Shown one piece after another: positions 34,381 through 42,123 of a stretch of 64,000 bases of DNA. Source of the DNA: Kibdelosporangium philippinense (GTDB taxonomy: Bacteria > Actinomycetota > Actinomycetes > Mycobacteriales > Pseudonocardiaceae); contig NZ_JAJVCN010000005.1 in NCBI RefSeq assembly GCF_021390435.2, positions 545,804-609,803 on the forward strand. The letters run 5' to 3'. The notes below the pieces were generated by a model, which made no database searches, had not been told where the DNA came from, and worked only from the letters and a program-made list of their open reading frames with translations. The position numbers and the translations under genes are program-made. The first letter of the stretch is position 1; every line of letters starts with the position of its first letter.

Positions 34381-35715
34381 ATGACGATGCGAACCTTGCC
34401 GATAGTGCTGTTCGCGCTGGGGATGCTCCTGGGGATCACCGCTCCGGCGCTTGCCGACGGCGCCCAGACCGGTGCCGATATCCACGTTGCCCAGACGCTG
34501 GGCGATCGTGAGCTGACAGTGATCATCCGCAGGGTCGCCGAGGTGCCCGGCCCTGTGCACATCGATCTGGTCACACACGCGGGATCGCCGCCGGGCGTGG
34601 TCACGGTCAGCGTCAGCGCGGCTGGATCACCCACCAGCAGCACGAAGGTGGAACTTGGCGCGACTCCAGGCTTTTACGCGGGAACAGTCCAAGTGGACCG
34701 TGCTGGGCCGTGGGAGCTGAAGGTCGACGAGGCCACGATCCCGTTCATCGTCCCGGCGATCGTCTCCTCGCCGTGGGAGAACGCGACGTACGGCGGGTTC
34801 GTCGCGGCTGGACTTCTGCTTGTCATTGCCTTAGTCCTGGCAGCCCGAGGCCGCGTCGGGATGGCGATAGTGCCCGCGGCGGGAATGATCGCGGCTATCG
34901 CGGTCGCCGTGACGGCTGCTGTGCTGGCGCCGGTCATCCCGCGGCCACCAGCTCCGGGCACGGACCTGGATCCGACATTCGACAACGTCAACGACCCGCA
35001 CCAGCGAACGTCCATAGTGGACTTCTCGCGGCCGCCGGTGAACTTGGTGCCGAGCATGGTGGGCAACGACCTCAAGCTGAGCCTGACCGACGGGTCGTCC
35101 GGTCGTCCGGTCGACGACCTTCTGGTGCACGACAACGCGTTCATACACCTTGTGGTGATAGCGCCGAGCGGTGCGTTGCAGCATCTTCACCCGATCCGGG
35201 TCGGACCGGGTGATTTTCGGGCACGGCTCAAAACCGAGCAGGGAGTGCACGCGATCGCGGCCGAGATCGCCAGGCGTGGTGGCGGAGTGCAGCTCCTGCG
35301 TTCATCCGTAGCGGTGAACGGTGACACGAAACCTCATCCGAAAGAAGGAAAAGCGGACCTTTCGACGCAGGTACGCGCGGCGGGCTCGCCAAGCACGGTC
35401 ACGGCGAAGTTCGGCACGAGGGATCTGCAGCCATGGCTGGGAATGCTAGGCCACATGATCGTGGTCGGACCGATCGTTGACGGGCAGAACCACGCGGCAG
35501 CACCAATCTGGGCACATGTGCACGCGATGCTCCCGCCGACGCCAGGCCTGCCTGGCCAACCGGACGAGAGCGTGGCCGCGTTCGGCCCGGATGTGTCGTT
35601 CACGTACTCCTTCCCGCTGCCGGGCCGATATCTGGTGTGGGTACAAGTCGAACGTGACTACTCCATCGTCACCGTGCCGACAGTCGTCGAAGTGCCCAAG
35701 GGGGCTCAGGGGTGA
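34381..35715 (+). CDS. Membrane protein with two His-rich beta domains (putative metal handling)
   Basis: 444 residues from ATG 34381 (frame open to 34318). A signal peptide ends near ALADG (residue 26), then a beta domain, two TM helices (about 139-187), and a C-terminal extracytoplasmic half with two 'H-x-P/H-x-H' domains: DNAFIHLVVIAPSG with LQHLHPI, and LGMLGHMIVVGP with WAHVHAMLP. The latter ends YLVWVQVERDYSIVTVP. These resemble the beta domains found beside copper and YtkA-type genes. First gene of a four-gene run; the next gene overlaps it by four bases (GTGA). Copper is an inference. Confidence 0.72.
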   Translation: MTMRTLPIVLFALGMLLGITAPALADGAQTGADIHVAQTLGDRELTVIIRRVAEVPGPVHIDLVTHAGSPPGVVTVSVSAAGSPTSSTKVELGATPGFYAGTVQVDRAGPWELKVDEATIPFIVPAIVSSPWENATYGGFVAAGLLLVIALVLAARGRVGMAIVPAAGMIAAIAVAVTAAVLAPVIPRPPAPGTDLDPTFDNVNDPHQRTSIVDFSRPPVNLVPSMVGNDLKLSLTDGSSGRPVDDLLVHDNAFIHLVVIAPSGALQHLHPIRVGPGDFRARLKTEQGVHAIAAEIARRGGGVQLLRSSVAVNGDTKPHPKEGKADLSTQVRAAGSPSTVTAKFGTRDLQPWLGMLGHMIVVGPIVDGQNHAAAPIWAHVHAMLPPTPGLPGQPDESVAAFGPDVSFTYSFPLPGRYLVWVQVERDYSIVTVPTVVEVPKGAQG

Positions 35716-36092
35716 AGATTGTCTTGACAGTGCTCGGGGTGGTGATTGCCGCGACGGCGGCGTTGCTGTTCTGGCCCAGATCGGGCGACACGCATCAGCT
35801 CCTCGCGGATTCCGCGCGATACAGCTTCAAAATCGTGGCCCAACCGCAGAAACCGGGTGGCAACTCGCTCGACATCGAGATCACGGATCGCGCAGGCAGT
35901 CCGGCGACCGGCGACGTGACCATCGAGCCGGCGATGCCACAGATGGGGCACGCGCTCAGCCCGGTCACCGCCGCGCCTGGAAAACCGGGCCACTTCCGGG
36001 TGGACAACGTGGACCTGCCAATGGCAGGCCAATGGGAGATAACGGTTTCGCTGGGGACCGAGCGGGTCGTGATCCCGCTGCTGCTCAACTGA
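35712..36092 (+). CDS. YtkA/FixH-like small extracytoplasmic protein
   Basis: 126 residues, GTG start overlapping the previous stop. One N-terminal membrane anchor (VLTVLGVVIAATAALLFW) followed by a ~95-residue beta sandwich with SLDIEITDRAGSPATGDV, AMPQMGHAL and DVDLPMAGQWEI-like ends (VDLPMAGQWEIT). The MPxMGH motif is typical of YtkA-like domains, some of which bind copper or help oxidase assembly. Second gene of the cluster; likely acts with its neighbours at the outer face of the membrane. Confidence 0.78.
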   Translation: MKIVLTVLGVVIAATAALLFWPRSGDTHQLLADSARYSFKIVAQPQKPGGNSLDIEITDRAGSPATGDVTIEPAMPQMGHALSPVTAAPGKPGHFRVDNVDLPMAGQWEITVSLGTERVVIPLLLN

Positions 36093-36105
36093 AAGGGGTG
36101 GATCA

Positions 36106-37209
36106 ATGGACATGACGGCATCGATGGCCAAGAGTGACACCGCGGTCGCGAGCGCGCCGAGCGGACTGGTCCCGGCGAGTTTCGTACTCGGCGGGACGAT
36201 GCTTTCACTCGTCGGGCTGACCTGGGACATCCAATGGCATACGGATGTCGGGCCGGACACGTTCTTCACCATGCCGCACCTGTTCCTGTATTCCGGCAGC
36301 GCCGTCGCCGGAATCGCCAGTCTGGTCGTGGTTCTGATGACCACAGCCGCGCAGCGCCGTGGCCGGGACATCAACCCGATCGTGGGTGGTCGTGCGGTCG
36401 GCGTGTTCGGCCGGACCTTCTCCGCTCCCGTCGGCTACCTGATCTCCGGCGTCGGTGCGGCCTCGTTCCTGTTGTACGGCCTGTGGGATCAGTGGTGGCA
36501 CAGTCTCTACGGCTTTGACGCGGTGATCGCGTCTCCGCCGCACATCGGTCTGCTGCTGTCCATCTCGATCACGATGGTGGGCGCGGTCATGGTTTTCGCC
36601 GCGGCTCGTGAACACCGGTGGGGCGTTTACGGAACAGTCGGCAGTGCGGCCGTACTGTTGTCGTTCAGCATGGTGACCGTGATCGGCCTGGAAGCGTTGC
36701 CGAACGGGACGGTCAACCCGGTCGACATCGGTGTCACGTTCATGTCGGTGCTGATTCTGATGATGGGCGCGGGAGCGCTCGCTCGCCGGGGTGGTGCTCT
36801 CGCTGTTGCGTTGGTGGTCGCTGTTCTCCAGGGTGTGTTCTGGTGGTTTTCGCCTTGGGCAGCGAGGGTTTACGCGGACGCGATCGGCTTGCCGGTGCGT
36901 GACTACGCCGACGGCATTCCCGCGTTGCCGTCGATGATTCCGATGAGCCTGCTCATCGTGGCGGTAGCAGTGGAGTTGCTGCGCAAACTGCCCGCGGTGG
37001 TGAGCGGAGCCGTGGCAGGGTTGATCATCACTGCCTGCGGGCCGCTGCAGGACGTTCTGGTGTACGACGCTCGTTTGCCAGGTACCGGTCCCTACATCGT
37101 CACGGTCGTGGTCGGCACGATCTTCGGCGCGTTCGCCGGGATGCTCGGCAAGCGCTTCGGTCAGATGCTGCGACACCTCGCGCCAGCAAAGGAAACCAGT
37201 CATGCGTAA
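36106..37209 (+). CDS. Ten-helix membrane protein with duplicated WDxxWH...PH motif
   Basis: 367 residues, ATG with AAGGGGTGG upstream. About ten transmembrane helices. A motif occurs twice with the same spacing: WDIQWHTDVGPDTFFTMPH (W40-H58) and, beginning WDQWWHSLYGFD, W127-H146. In each, Trp, Asp, Trp, His, Gly, Asp, Pro and His recur in order. Proteins with this motif are widespread but uncharacterised. Repeated Trp/His/Asp at membrane surfaces suggest metal or quinone binding, an inference. It is the third gene of the cluster and overlaps the fourth by eight bases. Confidence 0.75.
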   Translation: MDMTASMAKSDTAVASAPSGLVPASFVLGGTMLSLVGLTWDIQWHTDVGPDTFFTMPHLFLYSGSAVAGIASLVVVLMTTAAQRRGRDINPIVGGRAVGVFGRTFSAPVGYLISGVGAASFLLYGLWDQWWHSLYGFDAVIASPPHIGLLLSISITMVGAVMVFAAAREHRWGVYGTVGSAAVLLSFSMVTVIGLEALPNGTVNPVDIGVTFMSVLILMMGAGALARRGGALAVALVVAVLQGVFWWFSPWAARVYADAIGLPVRDYADGIPALPSMIPMSLLIVAVAVELLRKLPAVVSGAVAGLIITACGPLQDVLVYDARLPGTGPYIVTVVVGTIFGAFAGMLGKRFGQMLRHLAPAKETSHA

Positions 37210-37714
37210 GACATTGTTGGGACTGCTGGGAACCGTCCTGTTGCTGGTCGGGTTCGCCGCACCGGCATCGGCCTACGATCCGGTCAACGTTGTGCACACG
37301 GAGAAAGTCCAGGCCGGGCCGTACAACCTGACCGTCGGCTTCAGCACGTGGCCGCTGAAAGCATTGCAGTCACTGGACTTCACGTTCGCGCCGGAGGGCG
37401 GCATCGCCGACAAGGGCGGTCGCGTGGTCTTGGCACTCGGTGAGCAGCGGATGGGAGATCCACTCGCTCGGCACCCCCGTAAGCGTGAAGTGTGGGGGCT
37501 GGACGTGTTCAGCCTGCCGGAACCGGGCAACTGGACGATGCGCTTCACCATTGACGGGCCTGCTGGTACCGGAACGGGTGAACTGCGCAATCTCACAGTG
37601 ATGGAGCAGCCCGGACCGCCGATGGGGTTGAGTTGGGCGATCAGCACGATCCCGTTGTTCGGCCTGATCGCGCTGATCGTGATCGCCTGGCGACGGACCC
37701 GCCGCCAGGTGTAG
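37202..37714 (+). CDS. Secreted beta-domain protein with C-terminal membrane anchor
   Basis: 170 residues. Signal peptide to about residue 23 (PASAYDP), a ~110-residue beta-rich domain (VQAGPYNLTVGFSTWPLKA, DVFSLPEPGNWTMRF) and one C-terminal TM helix (GLSWAISTIPLFGLIALIVI) with a basic tail. The topology is the mirror image of YtkA/CopC-like proteins. No copper-binding Met/His cluster is clear. Fourth gene of the run and presumably a partner of the three upstream proteins. Confidence 0.75.
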   Translation: MRKTLLGLLGTVLLLVGFAAPASAYDPVNVVHTEKVQAGPYNLTVGFSTWPLKALQSLDFTFAPEGGIADKGGRVVLALGEQRMGDPLARHPRKREVWGLDVFSLPEPGNWTMRFTIDGPAGTGTGELRNLTVMEQPGPPMGLSWAISTIPLFGLIALIVIAWRRTRRQV

Positions 37715-37746
37715 GTCGTGTCTCGAAGTCCGTTCGGGAAACAGAA

Positions 37747-37784
37747 CTCGGGTGCCGCCGGCCGCCGAACCAGCGGCACCCGAG
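37747..37784. terminator. Terminator hairpin after the four-gene membrane cluster
   Basis: CTCGGGTGCCGC (37747-37758) pairs perfectly with 37773-37784 (12-bp stem, 14-base loop), 33 bp past the last stop codon; it also serves the convergent aminotransferase gene. Confidence 0.8.
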
Positions 37785-37864
37785 ATCATCACCGGCAGCG
37801 TCGGGTCCGCCGGAAAACCTCGATATAGTCGACTAATTCCGTCCAGCCGTCACGAAACCGCCGT

Positions 37865-39034
37865 TCAGGAAACGCTGTGCACAAGGGCTGGGGTCGCATG
37901 TTCGTGCTCCCATCGGGCTTGGGTGAACCCACGCAGTCCCTCGACCAGGCGCTCCACGTCCTGTTCGGGACGGACCACCAGGCGGACGAACTGACTGTTC
38001 ATCCCTAGTTTGTTGCCGCATTCCCTGATGAAGACCTGATGCCGCTGCAACAGGTAGTCCCGCAACGCCATGCCGTCGATGTTCACCGCCAGCTTGACGA
38101 GCAGGAAGTTCGCCTGTGACGAGTAGACGGTCAGATCGGGTTGCCTGGCCAGTTCCATCCCCATCCGGTAGCGGTCGCGGGCCAACAGCTGCAGGCTTTC
38201 CGCGTAGTCGCCTGCGTGCTCTTCCAACATGAACACGACCGTCTCGGCCAAAGAGTTCAAATTCCACTTGGGCAATGTCTTGGCCATCTTGCCGGCAAGC
38301 GCTGGGTTGGCCACGAGGTAGCCGAACCGGATGCCGTGCAGGCCGAAGTTCTTGCCAAGGCTCTTCAGTACCACCACGTTCGGGCGAATCGTGGCGTCGG
38401 ACGCGACCGATGGATGCCGTTCGACCTCGACGAAGTCGATGAATGACTCGTCGATCACGACAAGGTCCAGATCGGAGAGCTCGTCCATGAACCGCACGAT
38501 CTCCCGCCGTGGCAGGTAACCGCCGTCGGGGTTGTTCGGGTTACAGAGCACCGCGACCCTGGACTTACGCTTCCGGATGAACTTGATGTAGTCGTCGATG
38601 CTCAGGTTGAAATCGTTGCTCTCCTGCAACGGGTACATGTCGACGCGCTTGCCGGTCTCCAGCGGCTGGTCGGTCCATCGCCCGAACGTGGGAATCGGGA
38701 CCGCCACGCTTTCGGAGAACCACAAGTGGTCCATCCAGGTGATCAGTTCGGTTGAACCGTTCGACATGGCGATGGTCGCCGGGTTGAGCCCGAGGATCCT
38801 GGCGAGTCTGCCTGCGATGGTGCTCGCGTCACTCGGGTAGTACTTCAGGACGTTTTCAAGGTTCTTGGCCAGTTCGCCGAACATCGCCGGGGTGGGGAAA
38901 TACGGGTTGCACGGGATGCAGAAGTCCGCGATCTGCCTGCCGTTGTCCCCCATTCCCCTTGTCAGTTCGAAGTAGGACGGGCTGTGCGCCGCACGCTGGA
39001 ACAAGTTGGTATCGACACTGTGTCCATGTCGCAA
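37865..39034 (-). CDS. HisC/CobC-like PLP aminotransferase
   Basis: 389 residues from TTG 39034, preceded by GGGAGTG. Fold type I aminotransferase of the histidinol-phosphate/threonine-phosphate branch: MSNGSTELITW, CNPNNPDGGYLPR, VIDESFIDF, and the PLP lysine in LKSLGKNFGLHGIRFGY, with the C-terminal Arg in FVRLVVRP. No his or cob genes adjoin, so substrate is not inferable. The opening residues (QRAAHSPSYFELTRG) are longer than in HisC, typical of a separate clade. Confidence 0.87.
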   Translation of the reverse strand: MRHGHSVDTNLFQRAAHSPSYFELTRGMGDNGRQIADFCIPCNPYFPTPAMFGELAKNLENVLKYYPSDASTIAGRLARILGLNPATIAMSNGSTELITWMDHLWFSESVAVPIPTFGRWTDQPLETGKRVDMYPLQESNDFNLSIDDYIKFIRKRKSRVAVLCNPNNPDGGYLPRREIVRFMDELSDLDLVVIDESFIDFVEVERHPSVASDATIRPNVVVLKSLGKNFGLHGIRFGYLVANPALAGKMAKTLPKWNLNSLAETVVFMLEEHAGDYAESLQLLARDRYRMGMELARQPDLTVYSSQANFLLVKLAVNIDGMALRDYLLQRHQVFIRECGNKLGMNSQFVRLVVRPEQDVERLVEGLRGFTQARWEHEHATPALVHSVS

Positions 39035-39128
39035 GCGATCACTCCCGTCAGTTGGCGGCCCCGCCCATACAGCGTCGGCACTGGTTCATACGGGCGATCG
39101 TGTGCATCCGGTTCAGGAGTTATTTCAA

Positions 39129-39812
39129 TCAGATCACGGGTGAACTCGTGACAATCGTGTGTGGTCTGTCAAGGGGAGTCCAGTAGGAAAACGGCTCGAG
39201 GCCCACTTTGGAGTGATCAGCCAGGACGTATGCGTGCCGTGCGCTATGCAGCATGGCGTACTTCAGGTGCGCCTGGTCCAAACTGGGTGAACACAGGCCG
39301 CGTTCGGAACTGAGTCCGTCTGTGCCGAGGAACACCCGATCGGCGCCGATGTGCCGCAGTTGTTCGGTGACGGTCGGGCCGACGATCGCCGCGTTCGGCT
39401 GCCGCAACCGTCCACCTAGGACAATCAATTCCACTGTCATGCTTTCGGCCAGCGCGAGGATGGCTGTCAGGCCGTTCGTGACGACGGTCAGCCTGCGATG
39501 GGCCAAATGTTCGGCGAGCCTGCCCGTTGTGGTGCCCGCGTCCAGAACGACGATCTCGCCGTCCTGGATCACCGCGGCAGCTTTTTGGGCGATTTCATCC
39601 TTTTCGGCACTGTTTCGGGTGTTTTTCTCGCGCACGCTGCGCTCCACCGCGCCGCCGTACGTCCGGACGACGTGGCCATCGCGTTCGAGCAAGGTGAGGT
39701 CACGGCGGATCGTGGACGGCGAAACCCGGAACTGGTCGGCCAGATCGTGGATGTGACCGGCGCCGCCGCGAACCTCGTTGAGCAGCCTTGCTCGTCGTTC
39801 TCGCGCGTTCAT
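39129..39812 (-). CDS. DeoR family regulator of the tetronate operon
   Basis: 227 residues. N-terminal helix-turn-helix IHDLADQFRVSPSTIRRDLT is the DeoR signature; C-terminal sugar-phosphate sensing domain with VVLDAGTTTGRLAEHL and LGGRLRQPNAAIVGP. Its ATG overlaps the PdxA2-like gene stop by four bases. It is the last gene of a kinase-dehydrogenase-regulator operon and probably binds the twin palindromes at 42006-42042. Confidence 0.9.
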   Translation of the reverse strand: MNARERRARLLNEVRGGAGHIHDLADQFRVSPSTIRRDLTLLERDGHVVRTYGGAVERSVREKNTRNSAEKDEIAQKAAAVIQDGEIVVLDAGTTTGRLAEHLAHRRLTVVTNGLTAILALAESMTVELIVLGGRLRQPNAAIVGPTVTEQLRHIGADRVFLGTDGLSSERGLCSPSLDQAHLKYAMLHSARHAYVLADHSKVGLEPFSYWTPLDRPHTIVTSSPVI

Positions 39813-40828
39813 CTGCCTGGGTATGCCTCGCGCAGTCGTGGTGCGTACGGAGCGAGATCGACGGCCGCGCGGAACGCGGCGACCATGGTGCCGTGCTCGG
39901 CGCGGCCCGTACCAGCGATGTCGAATGCTGTGCCGTGGTCCACGGACGTACGAAGGATTGGCAAACCGACGGTCACCGAAACGGTGCCGTGGAAGTCCAC
40001 TGTCTTCGACGCGATGTGTCCTTGGTCGTGGTACAGCGAGAGAACGCCGTCGTAGCGGCCCTCAAGTCCTTGGTGGAACACGGAATCCGCCGGGATCGGG
40101 CCGTAGACGTCCAACCCGTCCGCCTTGGCCGCCTCCACCGCGGGCGCGATCGCGACGATTTCCTCGTCGCCGAACTTGCCGCCTTCACCGCCGTGCGGGT
40201 TCAGTGCGGCAACCGCCAGTTTGGGTGAATCGTTGCCGAAGACGCGCAACGCTGTGTACGCCTCGCGAATCGCGTGCTCGATGTTCGGTTTGGTGATCTG
40301 CTCGACCGCTTCACGCAGCGACAAATGCCGTGTGGCAAAGAAAATCCGGAGACCGCGGACCCAGAACATGGTGTTGAACCGGTCCGACCCGGTCAGTTCG
40401 CCGAGCATTTCGGTGTGCCCGAGGTGTTTCGACCCGGCCGCCCAGATCGATTCCTTGTTGATCGGTGCGGTGACCACCGCGTCGACCTCGCCACGCAGTG
40501 CGGCTTTCGTCGCTTGCTCGATCGCGGCGACCGCGGCTTGGCCTGCTGTGGCGTTCACTTCGCCCCACGGCAAGTCACCAGGAGCGATGCCGAGATCGAG
40601 GATGTCGATCGTGCCTGGCTCGAACTTCGCCTCAGCGACGGACTTGACCGCGTTCACCTTCGCGTCCAAGCCGAGTACGTCGATCGCCCTGCGCAGGACG
40701 GGCGCGTCACCGACGGCCAGAGGCCGCGCGGTGTCCGTGGCTTCCGGCGCTGCCAAGGTTTTCGCGGTGATCTCCGGTCCGATCCCGACCGGATCGCCGA
40801 GCGTCACTGCGAGCACGGGCTTGGTCAT
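39809..40828 (-). CDS. PdxA2-type four-carbon acid sugar 4-phosphate dehydrogenase
   Basis: 339 residues of the PdxA fold. VTLGDPVGIGPEI at the N-terminus and metal ligands in GHTEMLGE, HDQGHIASK and TSVDHGTAFD. PdxA proper oxidises 4-phosphohydroxythreonine for vitamin B6; the adjacency to a DUF1537 kinase and DeoR regulator indicates the PdxA2 branch, which oxidises phosphorylated threonate or erythronate. It overlaps the kinase gene by four bases. The product would be decarboxylated to dihydroxyacetone phosphate. Confidence 0.88.
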   Translation of the reverse strand: MTKPVLAVTLGDPVGIGPEITAKTLAAPEATDTARPLAVGDAPVLRRAIDVLGLDAKVNAVKSVAEAKFEPGTIDILDLGIAPGDLPWGEVNATAGQAAVAAIEQATKAALRGEVDAVVTAPINKESIWAAGSKHLGHTEMLGELTGSDRFNTMFWVRGLRIFFATRHLSLREAVEQITKPNIEHAIREAYTALRVFGNDSPKLAVAALNPHGGEGGKFGDEEIVAIAPAVEAAKADGLDVYGPIPADSVFHQGLEGRYDGVLSLYHDQGHIASKTVDFHGTVSVTVGLPILRTSVDHGTAFDIAGTGRAEHGTMVAAFRAAVDLAPYAPRLREAYPGR

Positions 40829-42012
40829 GTGCTTCCTCTCAACCGTTCGATGCAGGCGACCGCCGCGGTGTGGTCGCCGATCAGGCCGCCTTTGGTGGCG
40901 AACGGCAGTCCGTTGAACGGGCCGCCGGCGAGCCTGCCGACCACGGCGAGCGGCACCACTTCGTCGTCGATCACGAAGCCCTCGGTGTCCAGCTCGGCTG
41001 TGATCGCCGTGGCGATGTCGCCGCCGGTCGCGTACAGGCCGCCGATCCTGTGCTGTGTCAGTACTTGCCTGGTGACCTCGGCAAGGACTTTCGGCAGTTT
41101 CGCCGCGAGTACACGATCGAGTGCCGCTGCCATGGTGCGCACACCGACCACGTCGACGTCCTGCTCGATAAGGCCGGTGACCTTGGCGACTATCTCTTCG
41201 GGTGATTCCGTTCCGGTGACCGTCACGTACTGCGCGCCAAGCGTTTGCTCTGTTTCCTGGACCTGGTCGGCGGTGATCGCGGTGATACTGCCGACCACGG
41301 CGAACACCGGTGGCCTCGGCTGATCACCCGGCGCGATACCCAAAGCAGCCGCGAGCCGGACCCCGAACGGGCCGGAATCAACCGACAGCCACTGTTTTGA
41401 CACCTGTGCCGCTGCCTCGGCGATCACTCGAAGGTGTGCGTTCCTGGTCGCGTCGCACACGACGATCTCGCTGTCCGCTCTGAGTGCCTGCGCCACCGCG
41501 TCGGCACCCTGCTCTACGACATCCAGCGGAATTTCTGTGATCGATCGTGTGGTTCCGGCGCGGAGAATCGTTGCCACACGCGATGATTTGACCGGATTGA
41601 GTGCATCTCGTCCGGCCGCGGTCTGCGCGAGCGGGACACCGTCGACGAGGTGCAGCCCGCCCACAGTCACACGACCGGCGTCAGGGAACGCGGGCACAAC
41701 CAGAGCGCGCACGTTCAACGCCGCCATCGCGGCATCTGTTTCAGCGCCAACATTGCCGCGAAGAGTGGTGTCGACACGTTTCACCACAAGAGGTACATCT
41801 CCGGCGGCTTCGATCGTCGCTTTGACCGCAGCCCGTGCGTCGTCTGGTGATGCGTGCCGGTTCCCCAGGTTGACGACGACCGCCTCGATGTCGGGCAATG
41901 TCGCGCCGCCGCGCACAGTCATGGTGTGCATACCGAATCGGGCGAACAACGCACCGGTCGCGTTGCTGCCGGTCAGGTCGTCGCCGATCACCAGGACGCG
42001 TAGATTGCTCAT
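40825..42012 (-). CDS. Four-carbon acid sugar kinase (DUF1537, OtnK/DtnK type)
   Basis: 395 residues from ATG 42012 (an upstream ATG at 42021 is possible). VIGDDLTGSNATGALF opens the N-terminal substrate domain; VVKRVDTTLRGNVGAE follows; the C-terminal nucleotide domain has LYATGGDIATAI and PLAVVGRLAGGPFNG. Phosphorylates threonate, erythronate or a related tetronate using ATP. First gene of the three-gene operon. A missing class II aldolase/epimerase suggests the simple threonate-type pathway. The start codon lies inside the first operator. Confidence 0.88.
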   Translation of the reverse strand: MSNLRVLVIGDDLTGSNATGALFARFGMHTMTVRGGATLPDIEAVVVNLGNRHASPDDARAAVKATIEAAGDVPLVVKRVDTTLRGNVGAETDAAMAALNVRALVVPAFPDAGRVTVGGLHLVDGVPLAQTAAGRDALNPVKSSRVATILRAGTTRSITEIPLDVVEQGADAVAQALRADSEIVVCDATRNAHLRVIAEAAAQVSKQWLSVDSGPFGVRLAAALGIAPGDQPRPPVFAVVGSITAITADQVQETEQTLGAQYVTVTGTESPEEIVAKVTGLIEQDVDVVGVRTMAAALDRVLAAKLPKVLAEVTRQVLTQHRIGGLYATGGDIATAITAELDTEGFVIDDEVVPLAVVGRLAGGPFNGLPFATKGGLIGDHTAAVACIERLRGST

Positions 42013-42051
42013 TCTGAGCATCCATACTGCTCGGAATGAGCAGAAAGTCAA
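42006..42051 (-). promoter_or_regulatory. Promoter and twin operators of the tetronate operon
   Basis: TGCTCATTCTGAGCA (42006-42020) and TGCTCGGAATGAGCA (42028-42042) are two near-identical TGCTC-N5-GAGCA palindromes, 22 bp centre to centre. TTGACT (42046-42051 on the minus strand) is a -35 box, so the second site is in the spacer and the first covers the start codon. Classic DeoR autoregulation. Confidence 0.75.
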
Positions 42052-42123
42052 CCCGCACCCGCCCGCAGGGCCTGGCATGGCAGCATCTGAGCCGGCCATC
42101 CGGTCGCATCAAAGGGGAGATCA

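Noticed and set aside
35706..37203. Minus-strand frames opposite the membrane cluster
   Set aside because: His/Arg-rich antisense products; the plus-strand genes have ribosome sites, overlaps and TM helices.
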